Assembly (NCBI GenBank): GCA_024638885.1
Contig: JAHEJL010000002.1
Coordinates: forward strand, 248,001-312,000
DNA length: 64,000 bases
Direction: 5' to 3'
DNA from: Coraliomargarita sp.
Lineage (GTDB): Bacteria > Verrucomicrobiota > Verrucomicrobiia > Opitutales > UBA953
How positions within the stretch are numbered: the first letter of the stretch is position 1; each line of letters starts with the position of its first letter. Positions 16,147 to 25,232 of this stretch are shown one piece after another. The position numbers and the translations under genes were made by a program. The notes under the pieces are model-generated. The model had not been told where the DNA came from and searched no databases. It saw nothing but the letters and a program-made list of their open reading frames with translations.

Positions 16147-17583
16147 TCAGGCCATGATCCCCTTCACCACCTTGCCGGCGACGCCCGTCAGGCGGACGTC
16201 GAGGCCCTGGTATTTCACGTTCAGGCGATGATGGTCGATGCCCATCAGCGCGAGCATGGTGGCGTGGAGGTCATGGACGTCGACGACGTCCTGGACGGCG
16301 TTGTAGCCGAGCTCGTCGGTGGCGCCGTAGGTCGTGCCGGCCTTGATGCCGCCGCCGGCGAGGAAGACCGAGTAGCCCGCGATATGGTGGTCGCGGCCGG
16401 TGCCTTGGCCCATCGGGGTGCGGCCGAATTCTCCGCCCCAGAGGATCAGCGTGTCGTCGAGGAGCCCGCGCTGCTTGAGGTCGTTGATGAGCGCGGCCGT
16501 GGCCTTGTCGACGTCTTCGGCGCCCATCTTCATGCCGTTGTCGAGGTTGCCGTGGAGGTCCCATGCGCGGTGGTAGAGCTGGATCATGCGCACGCCGCGT
16601 TCGGCGAGGCGGCGGGCCATCAGGCAGTTGGAGGCGAAGGAGCCGTCGCCGACTTCCTTGATGCCGTACGCCTCGAGCGTCTTGGCGGACTCGCTCTTGA
16701 AGTCGAGGAGCTCCGGCACGCTCGACTGCATCTTGAAGGCCATCTCGTACTGGGCGACGCGCGTGGCGATCTCCGGGTCGACGGTCTCTTCGGCCAGCTG
16801 GCCGTTGAGGCGACGGATCTCGTCGATCACCTGGCGCTGCGTGCTCTGGCAGACGCCCTCGGGGTTGCCGATGTAATGCACCGCTTCGCCCTTCGACTGG
16901 AACTGGATGCCCTGATACTTGCTCGGCAGCACGCCGCTCGACCACTGGCGGGAGGAGATCGGCTGCTGGCCCGTGCGGCCGGCGGAGGTGAGCACGATGT
17001 AGCCCGGCAGGTTCTCGGTCTCGGAGCCGAGGCCGTAGAGGAGCCAGGAGCCCATGCTCGGGCGGCCTTTGATGATCGAGCCCGTGTTGAAGAACGCGTG
17101 GGCCGTGTCGTGGTTGATCTGTTCGGTCTTCAGCGAGCGGACGACGCAGAGGTCGTCGGCGACCGAGCCGATGTGCGGGAAGATGTCGGTGAGTTCCATG
17201 CCCGACTTGCCCCACTTCTTGAATTCGAAGGAACCGCCGCGGGCCTTGAGCACCGTGTTCTGGAGCTGGGCGATCTGCTTGCCCTTCGTGAACGATTCCG
17301 GGAACGGCTGGCCGTGCAGGCTCTTCAGCACCGGCTTGTTATCGAACAGCTCGAGGTGCGGCGGACCGCCCGCCATGCAGAGGAAGATGACGCGCTTGGC
17401 CTTCACCGGCAGGTGCGGCTGCTTGAGCGCGCCCTTCGAGAACTGGGCGGCGTGGAGGTCGCCGAAGCCGTGCTTGGCGGCGAGCATCGCGAAGGCCGCG
17501 CTGCCGAGGCCGTAGGCGCTCTTGGTCAGGAAGCTCCGTCGGTTGATCGACAGGGCGTGGGCGACGGGGTCGTAAGGGCGCAT
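16147..17583 (-). CDS. Tat-exported DUF1501 protein, module 2
   Basis: 478 residues. Tat signal INRRSFLTKSAYGLG (Arg15-Arg16) with hydrophobic stretch AAFAMLAA. DUF1501 landmarks: FLCMAGGPPHLELFDNKP, RPSMGSWLLYGLGSE, LYHRAWDLHG, LWGGEFGRTP, GTGRDHHIAGY and HDLHATMLALMGIDH. It starts 4 bp after the stop of the DUF1549/DUF1553 partner. It is closer in pattern to the third DUF1501 copy than to the truncated one at the left edge. Function is unknown; the histidine/aspartate clusters fit an alkaline-phosphatase-superfamily metal site. Confidence 0.93.
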   Translation of the reverse strand: MRPYDPVAHALSINRRSFLTKSAYGLGSAAFAMLAAKHGFGDLHAAQFSKGALKQPHLPVKAKRVIFLCMAGGPPHLELFDNKPVLKSLHGQPFPESFTKGKQIAQLQNTVLKARGGSFEFKKWGKSGMELTDIFPHIGSVADDLCVVRSLKTEQINHDTAHAFFNTGSIIKGRPSMGSWLLYGLGSETENLPGYIVLTSAGRTGQQPISSRQWSSGVLPSKYQGIQFQSKGEAVHYIGNPEGVCQSTQRQVIDEIRRLNGQLAEETVDPEIATRVAQYEMAFKMQSSVPELLDFKSESAKTLEAYGIKEVGDGSFASNCLMARRLAERGVRMIQLYHRAWDLHGNLDNGMKMGAEDVDKATAALINDLKQRGLLDDTLILWGGEFGRTPMGQGTGRDHHIAGYSVFLAGGGIKAGTTYGATDELGYNAVQDVVDVHDLHATMLALMGIDHHRLNVKYQGLDVRLTGVAGKVVKGIMA

Positions 17584-17587
17584 GGGC

Positions 17588-20500
17588 TTAGTAGCGGGTG
17601 ATCGCTTCGTGGGAGTTGAGGAGGACGCGGCAGGCCTGCGTCCAGGCGGCGAGTTCGGCGGGGTCGCCGGACGGCGCCGGACTGAAGCCGATCTTCAGGA
17701 GCTTGGTGGCGTCGGCGGGGTTGGCTTTATAATAGGCCGACTGTTCGGCGATGAGCTTTTCCAGCGACGGGCGTTCGGCGGCCTTGATGTCGCGGCCCAT
17801 CGCGAGGCGGAAGCCCTGGGCGAGACGGTCGGCGCCGGCGGGCAGGGCGACCAGCCGGGCGGCCATGGCGCGGGCGGCTTCGACGAAGGTCGGGTCGTTC
17901 AGGAGCGTCAGCGCCTGCTGCGGCGTATTGCTGTAGCTGCGGAGCGCGGTGCATTCGTCGCGGGCGGGGGCGTCGAAATTGATCAGCATCGGGTGCAGGT
18001 ACATGCGCTGCCAATGCATGTAGAGGCCGCGGCGCCACTGGTCGGCGTCCTTGCTGGCGACGTAGGTGCGGTTCGGGAACTGGATCGGCTCGTAGTAGCC
18101 GTCGGGCTGGTAGGGCTTCACGCTGGGTCCGCCGATGTCTTCGAGGTTGAGCAGGCCGGCGACGTAGAGGGCGTTGTCACGGACGAACTCGGCGTCGAGA
18201 CGACGCGGGTTCTGCGAGGCGAGCAGGCGGTTGTTGGGGTCGATGTCCTTGAGTTCCGGACGGAGGCTGCTGCTCTGGCGGTAGGTGCGGCTCGTGACCA
18301 TCAGGCGGACCATCTTCTTGAGGTCCCAGCCCTTGTCGCGGAACTCGAGGGACAGCCATTCGAGCAGTTCGGGGTGCGAGGGAAGTTCGCCTTGCGAGCC
18401 GAGGTCGTCGAGGCCGGCGCTCAGGCCCGTGCCGTGGAAGATCTGCCAGAGGCGGTTCATCACCGTGCGCGCCGTGATGGGGTTGTCCTTGGACGTGATC
18501 CAGTCGGCGAGGTCGAGGCGCGTCAGGCGCTTCTGTTCGGTGCTCGTGCGGAGGCCGGGGAGGAACGAAGGCGTGGTCGGCAGGACGACGGGGCCGGTCT
18601 CATCGAGGAAGTTGCCGCGCGGCAGGACGCGGACCGTGAGGGGCTTCGTGGCCTGGGTCACCATGGACCAGGCGTAGCCGTCGTACTGACGACGGATGGA
18701 GGCGTTGAGCGCGCGGACCTTCTCGAGGCGGGGACGGTCGGCGCCGCGGGAGGCAAGGTAGGCGCCGATGTTCGCGGCCGTCAGGCGGGTCTCCTTGGCC
18801 GCGGCCAGGCTTTCGGGGGCGGTCACCTTGAGCGGGTCATGATGGGAGAGCGGCGAGACCGAAGCCTTCAGCGTGAGCGCGGCGTTGCTCTCGAAGTGGA
18901 TCACGAACTTTTCGTCCGGCTTCAGACGTGCCGGTGTGTCGAGCAGCCAGACCGCATGGACATCGGCGTCCGGCATCTTCAGCGACCAGCCGCTGTTGAT
19001 GTCGGTCAGCTCGACCGTGCTGTTATAGCGCGGCTCATGGTGCGAAGCGTCGGCCAGGTGGTAGCCGAGCGGGCGCTCCTTGCCCTTGGCGTCGACGATG
19101 CCGAAGCGGGCGGTGATGTTGGCGGCGGAGCCGACGGGCAGGGAGCCTTTAGGCAGGTCGATGCGGACCGCGGCCACCGGCGAGCTGACGGCGTCGAGGG
19201 TGATCGCGAAATCATCCCCCTTGGCGACGCCCTTCGGCATCTTGAAGGCGGTGTCCGCGGTGAACGCGGTCGGCATCGGGCCGGCCGGTTTCTTCGCGGC
19301 GACCTTGGCGTCCGTGTTCTTCGCCGGAGCCTTGGCGGCCATCTTGGCGGGAGCGGCGACGGCGGGTTTGAAGAGGAACTTGCCGCTCGGGGCGATCAGG
19401 CCGTTGGGATGCTCGACGAGGAAGGCGGTGATTTCCTTCTGCCATGCGGTGAAGTCGGCAGTGTCCGTCGTCTCGGCCACGACGCTTTGGTAGAATGCGG
19501 CCAGCTCGGCGCGCAGCTGGGCGTCTTTCTTCGTGAGGTAGGCGTTCTTCGCGCGGACCTCAGGGTAGAACGGGTGTTCGTTACCGACGCCCTTGAGCTC
19601 CGGCTCCGGCGTATAGACGTAGTCGGCGTAGACGCCCCACTGCTTCACGTCGGCGAAGAACGCCTGGAGCGAGTAGAAGTCGGCGGACTTGATCGGGTCG
19701 AACTTGTGGTCATGGCACTCGGCGCAACCGAAGGTGCTGCCCAGCCAGGCATTGGAGACGGAGCGCACGCGCTCGGCGCCGTACTTGGCGAGATACTCCT
19801 TGGCTTGGGCGCCGCCTTCGCGGGTCATCATGTTCAGGCGGTTGTAACCGCTGGCGATCAGCTGCTCTTCGGTCGGATTCGGCAGCAGGTCGCCGGCGAG
19901 CTGCTCCCGCGTGAAGACGTCGAACGGCTTGTTCGAATTGAAGGCGTGGATGACGTAGTCGCGATAGGGGAAGATGCGCTGGTTCTGGTCGCCGTGGTAG
20001 CCGACCGTATCCGCGAAGCGGGCCACATCGAGCCACCAGACCGCCATGCGTTCGCCGAAGCGCGGGGAGGCGAGCAGGCGGTCGACCTGCTTCTCGTAGG
20101 CGTCGGGCGAGGTGTCGGCGAGGAAGGCGGCGGTCTCGGCCGGCGTGGGCGGCAGGCCGGTCAGGTCGAGGGAAGCGCGACGCAGCAGGCGTTCCTTGGA
20201 GGCCTCGGCGGAAGGCGTAAGCTTCTTCTCGGCGAGCTTCGCGCCGATGAAGGCGTCGATCGGATTCTTGCCGCCGGCGGGCATCGCCGGGAGGGCGGGC
20301 AGCTCGAGCGGCTTGTAGGCCCAATGCGGTTCGTAGACGGCGCCTTGGGCGACCCAGCGGCGGAAGAGTTCCTTCTGGGCGGCGGTGAGGGTCTTGTGGG
20401 ACTCCTTGCTCGGCATCACGTCGTCCTCGTCCTTCGTGAAGAGTCGCTTGATCACTTCGCTCTCGTCGGGTTTGCCCGGGACGATGGCGAGGGCGCCGCT

Positions 20501-20701
20501 CTTCCCGGCCTTCAGGGCTTCCTCGCGGAGGTCCAGACGCAGGCCGCCCTTGCGGGACTTAGGGTCGAAGCCGTGGCAGTGGAAGCAGGTGTCCGACATG
20601 ATCGGACGGATGTCGCGGTTGAAGCGGACGGTGTCGGCGGATTCGGCGGCGCCGAGGAGTCCGGCGACAAGCAGAGGGGCGACGAGCGGCAGGGCACGCA
20701 T
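17588..20701 (-). CDS. DUF1549/DUF1553 cytochrome protein, module 2
   Basis: 1037 residues. Signal peptide 1-20; heme motif CFHCHG (Cys39, Cys42, His43) in the N-terminal planctomycete cytochrome domain. DUF1549 lies at ~130-350 (PYRDYVIHAFNSNKPFDVF, ECHDHKFDPIKSADFY) and DUF1553 at ~620-1000 (DLADWITSKDNPITARTVMNR, MLINFDAPARDECTA, TPQQALTLLNDPTFVEAA). Residues ~400-610 form a beta-rich insert with an alanine/lysine-rich stretch near 425-455 (AKMAAKAPAKNTDAKVAAKK), probably a flexible linker. It is paired with the DUF1501 gene 4 bp downstream. Confidence 0.93.
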   Translation of the reverse strand: MRALPLVAPLLVAGLLGAAESADTVRFNRDIRPIMSDTCFHCHGFDPKSRKGGLRLDLREEALKAGKSGALAIVPGKPDESEVIKRLFTKDEDDVMPSKESHKTLTAAQKELFRRWVAQGAVYEPHWAYKPLELPALPAMPAGGKNPIDAFIGAKLAEKKLTPSAEASKERLLRRASLDLTGLPPTPAETAAFLADTSPDAYEKQVDRLLASPRFGERMAVWWLDVARFADTVGYHGDQNQRIFPYRDYVIHAFNSNKPFDVFTREQLAGDLLPNPTEEQLIASGYNRLNMMTREGGAQAKEYLAKYGAERVRSVSNAWLGSTFGCAECHDHKFDPIKSADFYSLQAFFADVKQWGVYADYVYTPEPELKGVGNEHPFYPEVRAKNAYLTKKDAQLRAELAAFYQSVVAETTDTADFTAWQKEITAFLVEHPNGLIAPSGKFLFKPAVAAPAKMAAKAPAKNTDAKVAAKKPAGPMPTAFTADTAFKMPKGVAKGDDFAITLDAVSSPVAAVRIDLPKGSLPVGSAANITARFGIVDAKGKERPLGYHLADASHHEPRYNSTVELTDINSGWSLKMPDADVHAVWLLDTPARLKPDEKFVIHFESNAALTLKASVSPLSHHDPLKVTAPESLAAAKETRLTAANIGAYLASRGADRPRLEKVRALNASIRRQYDGYAWSMVTQATKPLTVRVLPRGNFLDETGPVVLPTTPSFLPGLRTSTEQKRLTRLDLADWITSKDNPITARTVMNRLWQIFHGTGLSAGLDDLGSQGELPSHPELLEWLSLEFRDKGWDLKKMVRLMVTSRTYRQSSSLRPELKDIDPNNRLLASQNPRRLDAEFVRDNALYVAGLLNLEDIGGPSVKPYQPDGYYEPIQFPNRTYVASKDADQWRRGLYMHWQRMYLHPMLINFDAPARDECTALRSYSNTPQQALTLLNDPTFVEAARAMAARLVALPAGADRLAQGFRLAMGRDIKAAERPSLEKLIAEQSAYYKANPADATKLLKIGFSPAPSGDPAELAAWTQACRVLLNSHEAITRY

Positions 20702-20760
20702 GGGGATAGGGTTTAGACAACCCCCCGGAGCCTGAGTTTCAACGGATTTCGGGAGCAGAC

Positions 20761-22848
20761 TTAGCGGGCCTGCCAGTTCGCCGCATCGATCACCACGTAG
20801 CCATTGGCGCCCTCATTCGTGACGATGACCTGAGCGTCAGCCTTGTCGGAGAAATCATAGGTACCCAAGGAGACCAGACCGTCGGCCGGGCCCTTGGCGA
20901 GGTTCACGACACGTTCGGTCTGGCCGCCGGCATGGACGACCCGGACCTTGGCGTTGGTCGCACGGTTGGCGTTGGGGACGATCGAGAGGAAGACTTCGTG
21001 CTTACCGGCCTTCGGCAGCTTGGTCGCGAAGGTCGCGGACATCGGACCCTTGGCGCCCTTGCCGTCGTGACGGTAGCCCGCACCGACGAAGCCTTTACCG
21101 GCCTGGCTCTCGGTCCAATCGCCTTGGAGCTGCGCGTCGGCGTCGTCGACGGTCACGCCCGGGAGGCGCTTGGCGGCATGATCGTCGGCTTCGGCGGGAT
21201 ACTTCGAGAGGTCGACCGCTTTGCTGAGCACCTGGCCATCGGCCAGCAAGCGGGCCTTGAGGGTGGCGTAAGGGACGTCCTGCACGGCGAGGTCGCCGTC
21301 GATCGCCAGGGCCGCGGCGGTCGCGGCGGACTGGCCGAGGATCATGAACACCGGTTCCATGCGGATGGAGCCGTAGGCGATGTGCGAGGCGCTGCAGGCG
21401 ACCGGGACGAGCAGGTTGGCGGCCTGGCCTTTCTTCGGCACGAGCGCGCCGTAGGCGATCTCGTAGGGTCCGCGCGGGGAGACGCCGATGTCGCCTTCGT
21501 TCTGCACGTGTCCTTCGGGCGTGATGTAGCGCTGGGTATTGTGCGAATCGATCATGTAGGACCCCATGCCGACCGTCTGGGTGGTCGGCTTGACCTTCGT
21601 CAGTTCGTTCTCGGTCATCACGAAGGAGCCGACCATGCGGCGGGCTTCGCGGACGTAGATCTGGTGGGACCAGTTACCGTTGTCCGTGAACTCGTCCTTC
21701 GGCAGGCCCCAGGTGTTCATCTTCTCACGGACATCGGCCGGTACGCGGGGGTCGGTGCAGATGAAGTAGAGCAGGCCCTTCTGGTAGGTCTCGTGTTCCT
21801 TGATGATCTCCTTGCGGCGCTCGTAGCTGGCTTCGGGGTAGTCGTAGTTGTAGCCGATGTTATCGAAGGAGAAGCCGCCATGGTTGTTCGTATCGGTCTT
21901 GCCGTTGGGGATGAGGTCGAACTTACCGAAGGTCTCCTTCCAGCCGGCGGCGTAAGCGCGGGCGAGCACCTCGTATTGCTTCGGGTCGTAGCCGGCGGGC
22001 GCGGTGAACGGGATGCGGTTCGCGGGGACGTTCGTCAGGCACATCCGGAAGCAGTAGGCCTGGACGCGGTGGTCGGCTTCGCCCTTCGGGGCGGGCTTGG
22101 CCGTGGAGACGCGGGCGATCACGCCGCTGGTGGGGTCGCCAGGGACGACGTAGGGGTCGACGGGGGCATTGAGCACGCCGAAGTGGTGGCGGTGGTGCAG
22201 CACGCCGACCTGGGAGCCGTTGTGCTTCTCGCCATAGGTCGCGTTGGCTTCGCGGCCGACGTGGTAGCTCACGCCGGCGGCGGCCATCAGGTCGCCTTCA
22301 TAGGTGGCGTCGATGAACATCTTCCCCGCGAAGGACTTGCCCGAGAGCATCGTGATGGCGGCGATGCGACCGTCGGCCAGGCGGACGCCCTTGGCGCGGT
22401 CGAGCCATTCGTCACGTCGGACCGGGATCGCGAACTCCTTCACGTAATCTTCGAAGACCTTCTCGGCGACGCTCGGTTCGAAGATCCACATCGTACGTTC
22501 TGCCTGGTCCATCGCCACGGTGCCTTGGCCCTTGTTGCCGAAAGCTTCGCGCGCCTGGTGCACCCAGGTCTCGGGCTTCTGGTAATACTGCCAGACGCGG
22601 TGGTAGAAGTTGCGGGACAGGCCGCCGATGACGGACTTGTCGCCGCTGTCGGTGAAGCCGAGGCCGCCGCTGCTCAGGCCGCCCAGATGCTTGTCGGGGC
22701 CGACGAGGACGACGGACTTCCCCATCTTCTTGGCTTGGACGGCGGCGATCACGCCGGCCGCGGTGCCACCGTAGACGACGACGTCATAGGTCTCGGCGGC
22801 GGTGACACGTAGCGCGAGGAGGCAGAACAGGGAGAGGCGGAGGAGCAT
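20761..22848 (-). CDS. exported FAD-dependent oxidoreductase with C-terminal golvesin/Xly-type domain
   Basis: 695 residues. A signal peptide (1-18) precedes the FAD-binding segment YDVVVYGGTAAGVIAA, and GLSSGGLGFTD and FIDATYEGDLMAAAGV are typical of the FAD_oxidored (PF12831) family. SHIAYGSIRMEPVFMILGQSAA is the conserved C-terminal FAD contact. Residues ~565-693 match the golvesin/Xly CBD-like fold: QGDWTESQAGKGFVGAGYRH, FATKLPKAGKHEVFLS, NRATNAKVRV, LGTYDF and NGYVVIDAANW. The oxidoreductase probably acts on a sugar or uronic-acid-like substrate in the periplasm, with the C-terminal domain binding polysaccharide (inference). It is followed by the 59-bp gap before module 2. Confidence 0.88.
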   Translation of the reverse strand: MLLRLSLFCLLALRVTAAETYDVVVYGGTAAGVIAAVQAKKMGKSVVLVGPDKHLGGLSSGGLGFTDSGDKSVIGGLSRNFYHRVWQYYQKPETWVHQAREAFGNKGQGTVAMDQAERTMWIFEPSVAEKVFEDYVKEFAIPVRRDEWLDRAKGVRLADGRIAAITMLSGKSFAGKMFIDATYEGDLMAAAGVSYHVGREANATYGEKHNGSQVGVLHHRHHFGVLNAPVDPYVVPGDPTSGVIARVSTAKPAPKGEADHRVQAYCFRMCLTNVPANRIPFTAPAGYDPKQYEVLARAYAAGWKETFGKFDLIPNGKTDTNNHGGFSFDNIGYNYDYPEASYERRKEIIKEHETYQKGLLYFICTDPRVPADVREKMNTWGLPKDEFTDNGNWSHQIYVREARRMVGSFVMTENELTKVKPTTQTVGMGSYMIDSHNTQRYITPEGHVQNEGDIGVSPRGPYEIAYGALVPKKGQAANLLVPVACSASHIAYGSIRMEPVFMILGQSAATAAALAIDGDLAVQDVPYATLKARLLADGQVLSKAVDLSKYPAEADDHAAKRLPGVTVDDADAQLQGDWTESQAGKGFVGAGYRHDGKGAKGPMSATFATKLPKAGKHEVFLSIVPNANRATNAKVRVVHAGGQTERVVNLAKGPADGLVSLGTYDFSDKADAQVIVTNEGANGYVVIDAANWQAR

Positions 22849-22947
22849 GGGGGCGATGGAGGTGTCAGCGGTTGGCGGTTAGGGGATCGCACGACCAACG
22901 GGGAGAGGTAAAATAGGGGTAGGGGTGGGCCCAACCCGGAGGTAAGC

Positions 22948-23793
22948 TCAGCGGTTGGCCGACTGCTTCGCGATGAAGTTGAGGATCGCGAGGCGGGCCG
23001 GGTCGTCGTGGTTGCGGAGTCCGTGGCCGACGGAGCCGTGGTCGCGGTCGTCGACGCGCAGCGAATAGTTCTCGGTATGCCCGGCGGCCTTGAGCGTCGT
23101 CACGAAGAACATGTTCTCCTCGGCGCGGCTCAGCATGTCGTTCTGCGCGTAGATCGTCAGGATCGGCGGCAGGCTCTTGCGGATGAAGAAGGCCGGCGCG
23201 GCTTCGTCGGACGTGATGCCGTAGCGGGCTTGGCCGCGTTCTTCGCGGACGGTGTAGTGGGTGAGCACCTGGCCGCTGACTTGGGCGATGCCGGCGACCG
23301 AGCCGAGGGTGAGACCGTGCGGCTTGAGGCGTTCCGGGTCCATGCCGACGAGCAAGGCGAGGTAACCGCCGGCGGAGTGTCCGCCGATGAAGACCTTGCG
23401 GGGGTCGCCGCCGTGCTCGGCGATGTGCTTCACCGTCCAGGCGAAGGCGGCCGCGGCGTCATCGACGTAGGCCGGGTATTTCGCCTTCGGACTCAGGCGG
23501 TAGTCAGGCGTCACCACGGCCACGCCGCCTTGGGCGAGGCTCTCGCGGATCTCGGCGCAATACTCCGAGCGCAGGTCCTTGGCGCCGTTCTTCAGCCCGC
23601 CGCCGTAGAACCAGACGTAGGTCGCGAAGCCTTTGGCGCCGACGGGGACCGTCAGGTCGAGCTTGCAACGTTCCTGTTCGTAAGGCGTTGGCGAGACGAT
23701 GTCATCCTTGTAGGGGACGTCCTTGACGACCTTCGTCTCGATCGCCGCCGCCGGGAGCGCGGTGAGGCACAGCAGCAGGGCGAGGAGGCGCAT
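22948..23793 (-). CDS. exported alpha/beta hydrolase (BD-FAE-like esterase)
   Basis: 281 residues with a signal peptide (1-17). The nucleophile motif GGHSAGGY places Ser140; YAQNDML and DDRDHGS supply the likely Asp and His. The oxyanion-hole HGGG of this family is replaced by YGGG (WFYGGGL, 62-68), an uncommon variant. The region TPDYRLSPKAKYPAYVDDAAAA and the YEQERCKLDL opening match the esterase/feruloyl-esterase-like (BD-FAE) group, so it may remove acyl groups from plant polysaccharide. The start overlaps the DUF1501 stop by one base (TGATG at 23795-23791), making it the third gene of module 3. Confidence 0.85.
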   Translation of the reverse strand: MRLLALLLCLTALPAAAIETKVVKDVPYKDDIVSPTPYEQERCKLDLTVPVGAKGFATYVWFYGGGLKNGAKDLRSEYCAEIRESLAQGGVAVVTPDYRLSPKAKYPAYVDDAAAAFAWTVKHIAEHGGDPRKVFIGGHSAGGYLALLVGMDPERLKPHGLTLGSVAGIAQVSGQVLTHYTVREERGQARYGITSDEAAPAFFIRKSLPPILTIYAQNDMLSRAEENMFFVTTLKAAGHTENYSLRVDDRDHGSVGHGLRNHDDPARLAILNFIAKQSANR

Positions 23794-25232
23794 CAGGCGA
23801 TGAGCGGGTGGACGATCTTGCCGTGCACGTCGGTCAGGCGGAAATCGCGGCCCGAGCTGCGGAAGGTGAACTCCTCGTGGTTGAAGCCCAGCAGGCGGAG
23901 GATGGTCGCGTGGAGGTCATGCACGTGGACGACGTCCTTCACCGACTTGTAGCCGAACTCGTCGGTCTCGCCGTAGACCGTGCCCGCCTTCACGCCGCCG
24001 CCGGCCATCCACATCGTGAAGCCGTGGTTGTTGTGGTCGCGGCCGTTGATCTTGCCGGCGTTGGAGCCGGGGGTCGGCAGTTCGACGGTCGGGGTGCGGC
24101 CGAATTCGCCGCCCCAGATGACGAGGGTCTCGTCGAGCATGCCGAGGCGCTTGAGGTCGGTGAGCAGCGCGGCGATGGGCTGGTCGGCTTCGAGCGCGAG
24201 GCGCTTATGGTTCTTCTCCAGGTCGTCGTGGCTGTCCCACGGCTGGCCGGCGCCATGCCAAAGCTGGATGAAGCGCACGCCGCGTTCGGCGAGTCGGCGG
24301 GCGATGAGGAACTGGCGGCCGAGGGTCGTGTCGCCGTACATCTCGCGGGTCTTCTCCGACTCGCGACCGATGTCGAAGGCGTCGGTGGCCTCGAGCTGCA
24401 TGCGGTAGGCCATCTCGAAGGACTGGGCGCGGGCCTCGAGGGCGGCGTCCTGCGGGCGGGCTCCTTGGTGGGCGGCGTTCAGCTTGGCGAGCAGGTCGAG
24501 CTGCTTGCGTTGGGCCGGACGGGACAGGCCGAAGTTGCGGATGTTCTCGATGAGTTCCTCGACGCTGCGCTTGGAGGTGTCGACGTAGTTGCCCTGGTAG
24601 ACGCCGGGAAGGAAGCCGCACTGCCAGTTCTGCGTCTCCTGGATCGGGAAGCCGCCGGGGCAGAGCGTCATGAAGCCCGGCAGGTTCTCGTTCTCCGTGC
24701 CGAGTCCGTAGGTGACCCACGAGCCCATCGAGGGGCGGACCTGGCGGGATTCGCCGCAGTTCATCAGCAGCAGGGAAGGCTCGTGGTTCGGGACGTCGGC
24801 CTTCATCGAGCGGATGACGCAGAGGTCGTCCGCATGCTGGGCGGTCTTCTCGAAGAGTTCGCTGACCTCCAGGCCGCTCTTGCCGTAGCGCTTCCAGGCG
24901 AAGGGCGAGCGGAAGGCCGCGCCGGTCTTGCGTTCGGTGGCGATGTAATCGCCCGGGAGCTTCTGGCCGTGGTATTTGTCCAGGGCGACCTTACGGTCGA
25001 AGGTGTCGACCTGCGAGGCGCCGCCGTTGGCGAAGATATGGATCACGCGCTTGGCCTTGGCGGGCAGCGGCGGCTTGCGGGGAGCGAGCGGGTGGAGCGG
25101 GTCGATCTTGATGTCCCCGGCGCGGAGTTCCTGCTGGAGCAGGGAGGCCATGGCGAGGCCGCCGAGGCCCATGCCGCAACGGCGGAGGAATTCCCGACGG
25201 GAGCCGAAAGAGAGCGGGTCGATGTGATGCAT
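23793..25232 (-). CDS. Tat-exported DUF1501 protein, module 3
   Basis: 479 residues. Tat signal FGSRREFLRRCGMGLGGLAM (Arg12-Arg13). DUF1501 marks: IFANGGASQVDTFDRK, RPSMGSWVTYGLGTE, FIQLWHGAGQPWDSHDD, IWGGEFGRTP, NGRDHNNHGF and HDLHATILRLLGFNH. The start shares one base with the stop of the DUF1549/DUF1553 gene upstream (TAATG at 25234-25230) and the stop shares one base with the esterase start. This chain of overlaps makes a tightly coupled three-gene unit. Function is unknown. Confidence 0.93.
   Translation of the reverse strand: MHHIDPLSFGSRREFLRRCGMGLGGLAMASLLQQELRAGDIKIDPLHPLAPRKPPLPAKAKRVIHIFANGGASQVDTFDRKVALDKYHGQKLPGDYIATERKTGAAFRSPFAWKRYGKSGLEVSELFEKTAQHADDLCVIRSMKADVPNHEPSLLLMNCGESRQVRPSMGSWVTYGLGTENENLPGFMTLCPGGFPIQETQNWQCGFLPGVYQGNYVDTSKRSVEELIENIRNFGLSRPAQRKQLDLLAKLNAAHQGARPQDAALEARAQSFEMAYRMQLEATDAFDIGRESEKTREMYGDTTLGRQFLIARRLAERGVRFIQLWHGAGQPWDSHDDLEKNHKRLALEADQPIAALLTDLKRLGMLDETLVIWGGEFGRTPTVELPTPGSNAGKINGRDHNNHGFTMWMAGGGVKAGTVYGETDEFGYKSVKDVVHVHDLHATILRLLGFNHEEFTFRSSGRDFRLTDVHGKIVHPLIA

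Noticed and set aside
17582..20716. 1044-residue open frame antisense to the module 2 cytochrome gene, and similar ~1000-residue antisense frames at 10945-14061 and 28633-31797
   Set aside because: These are mirror images of real genes; strong third-position GC leaves the complementary frame free of stops. Their products are low-complexity (Ala/Val/Asp/Gly) and contain no motif, while the sense frames carry signal peptides and heme sites.
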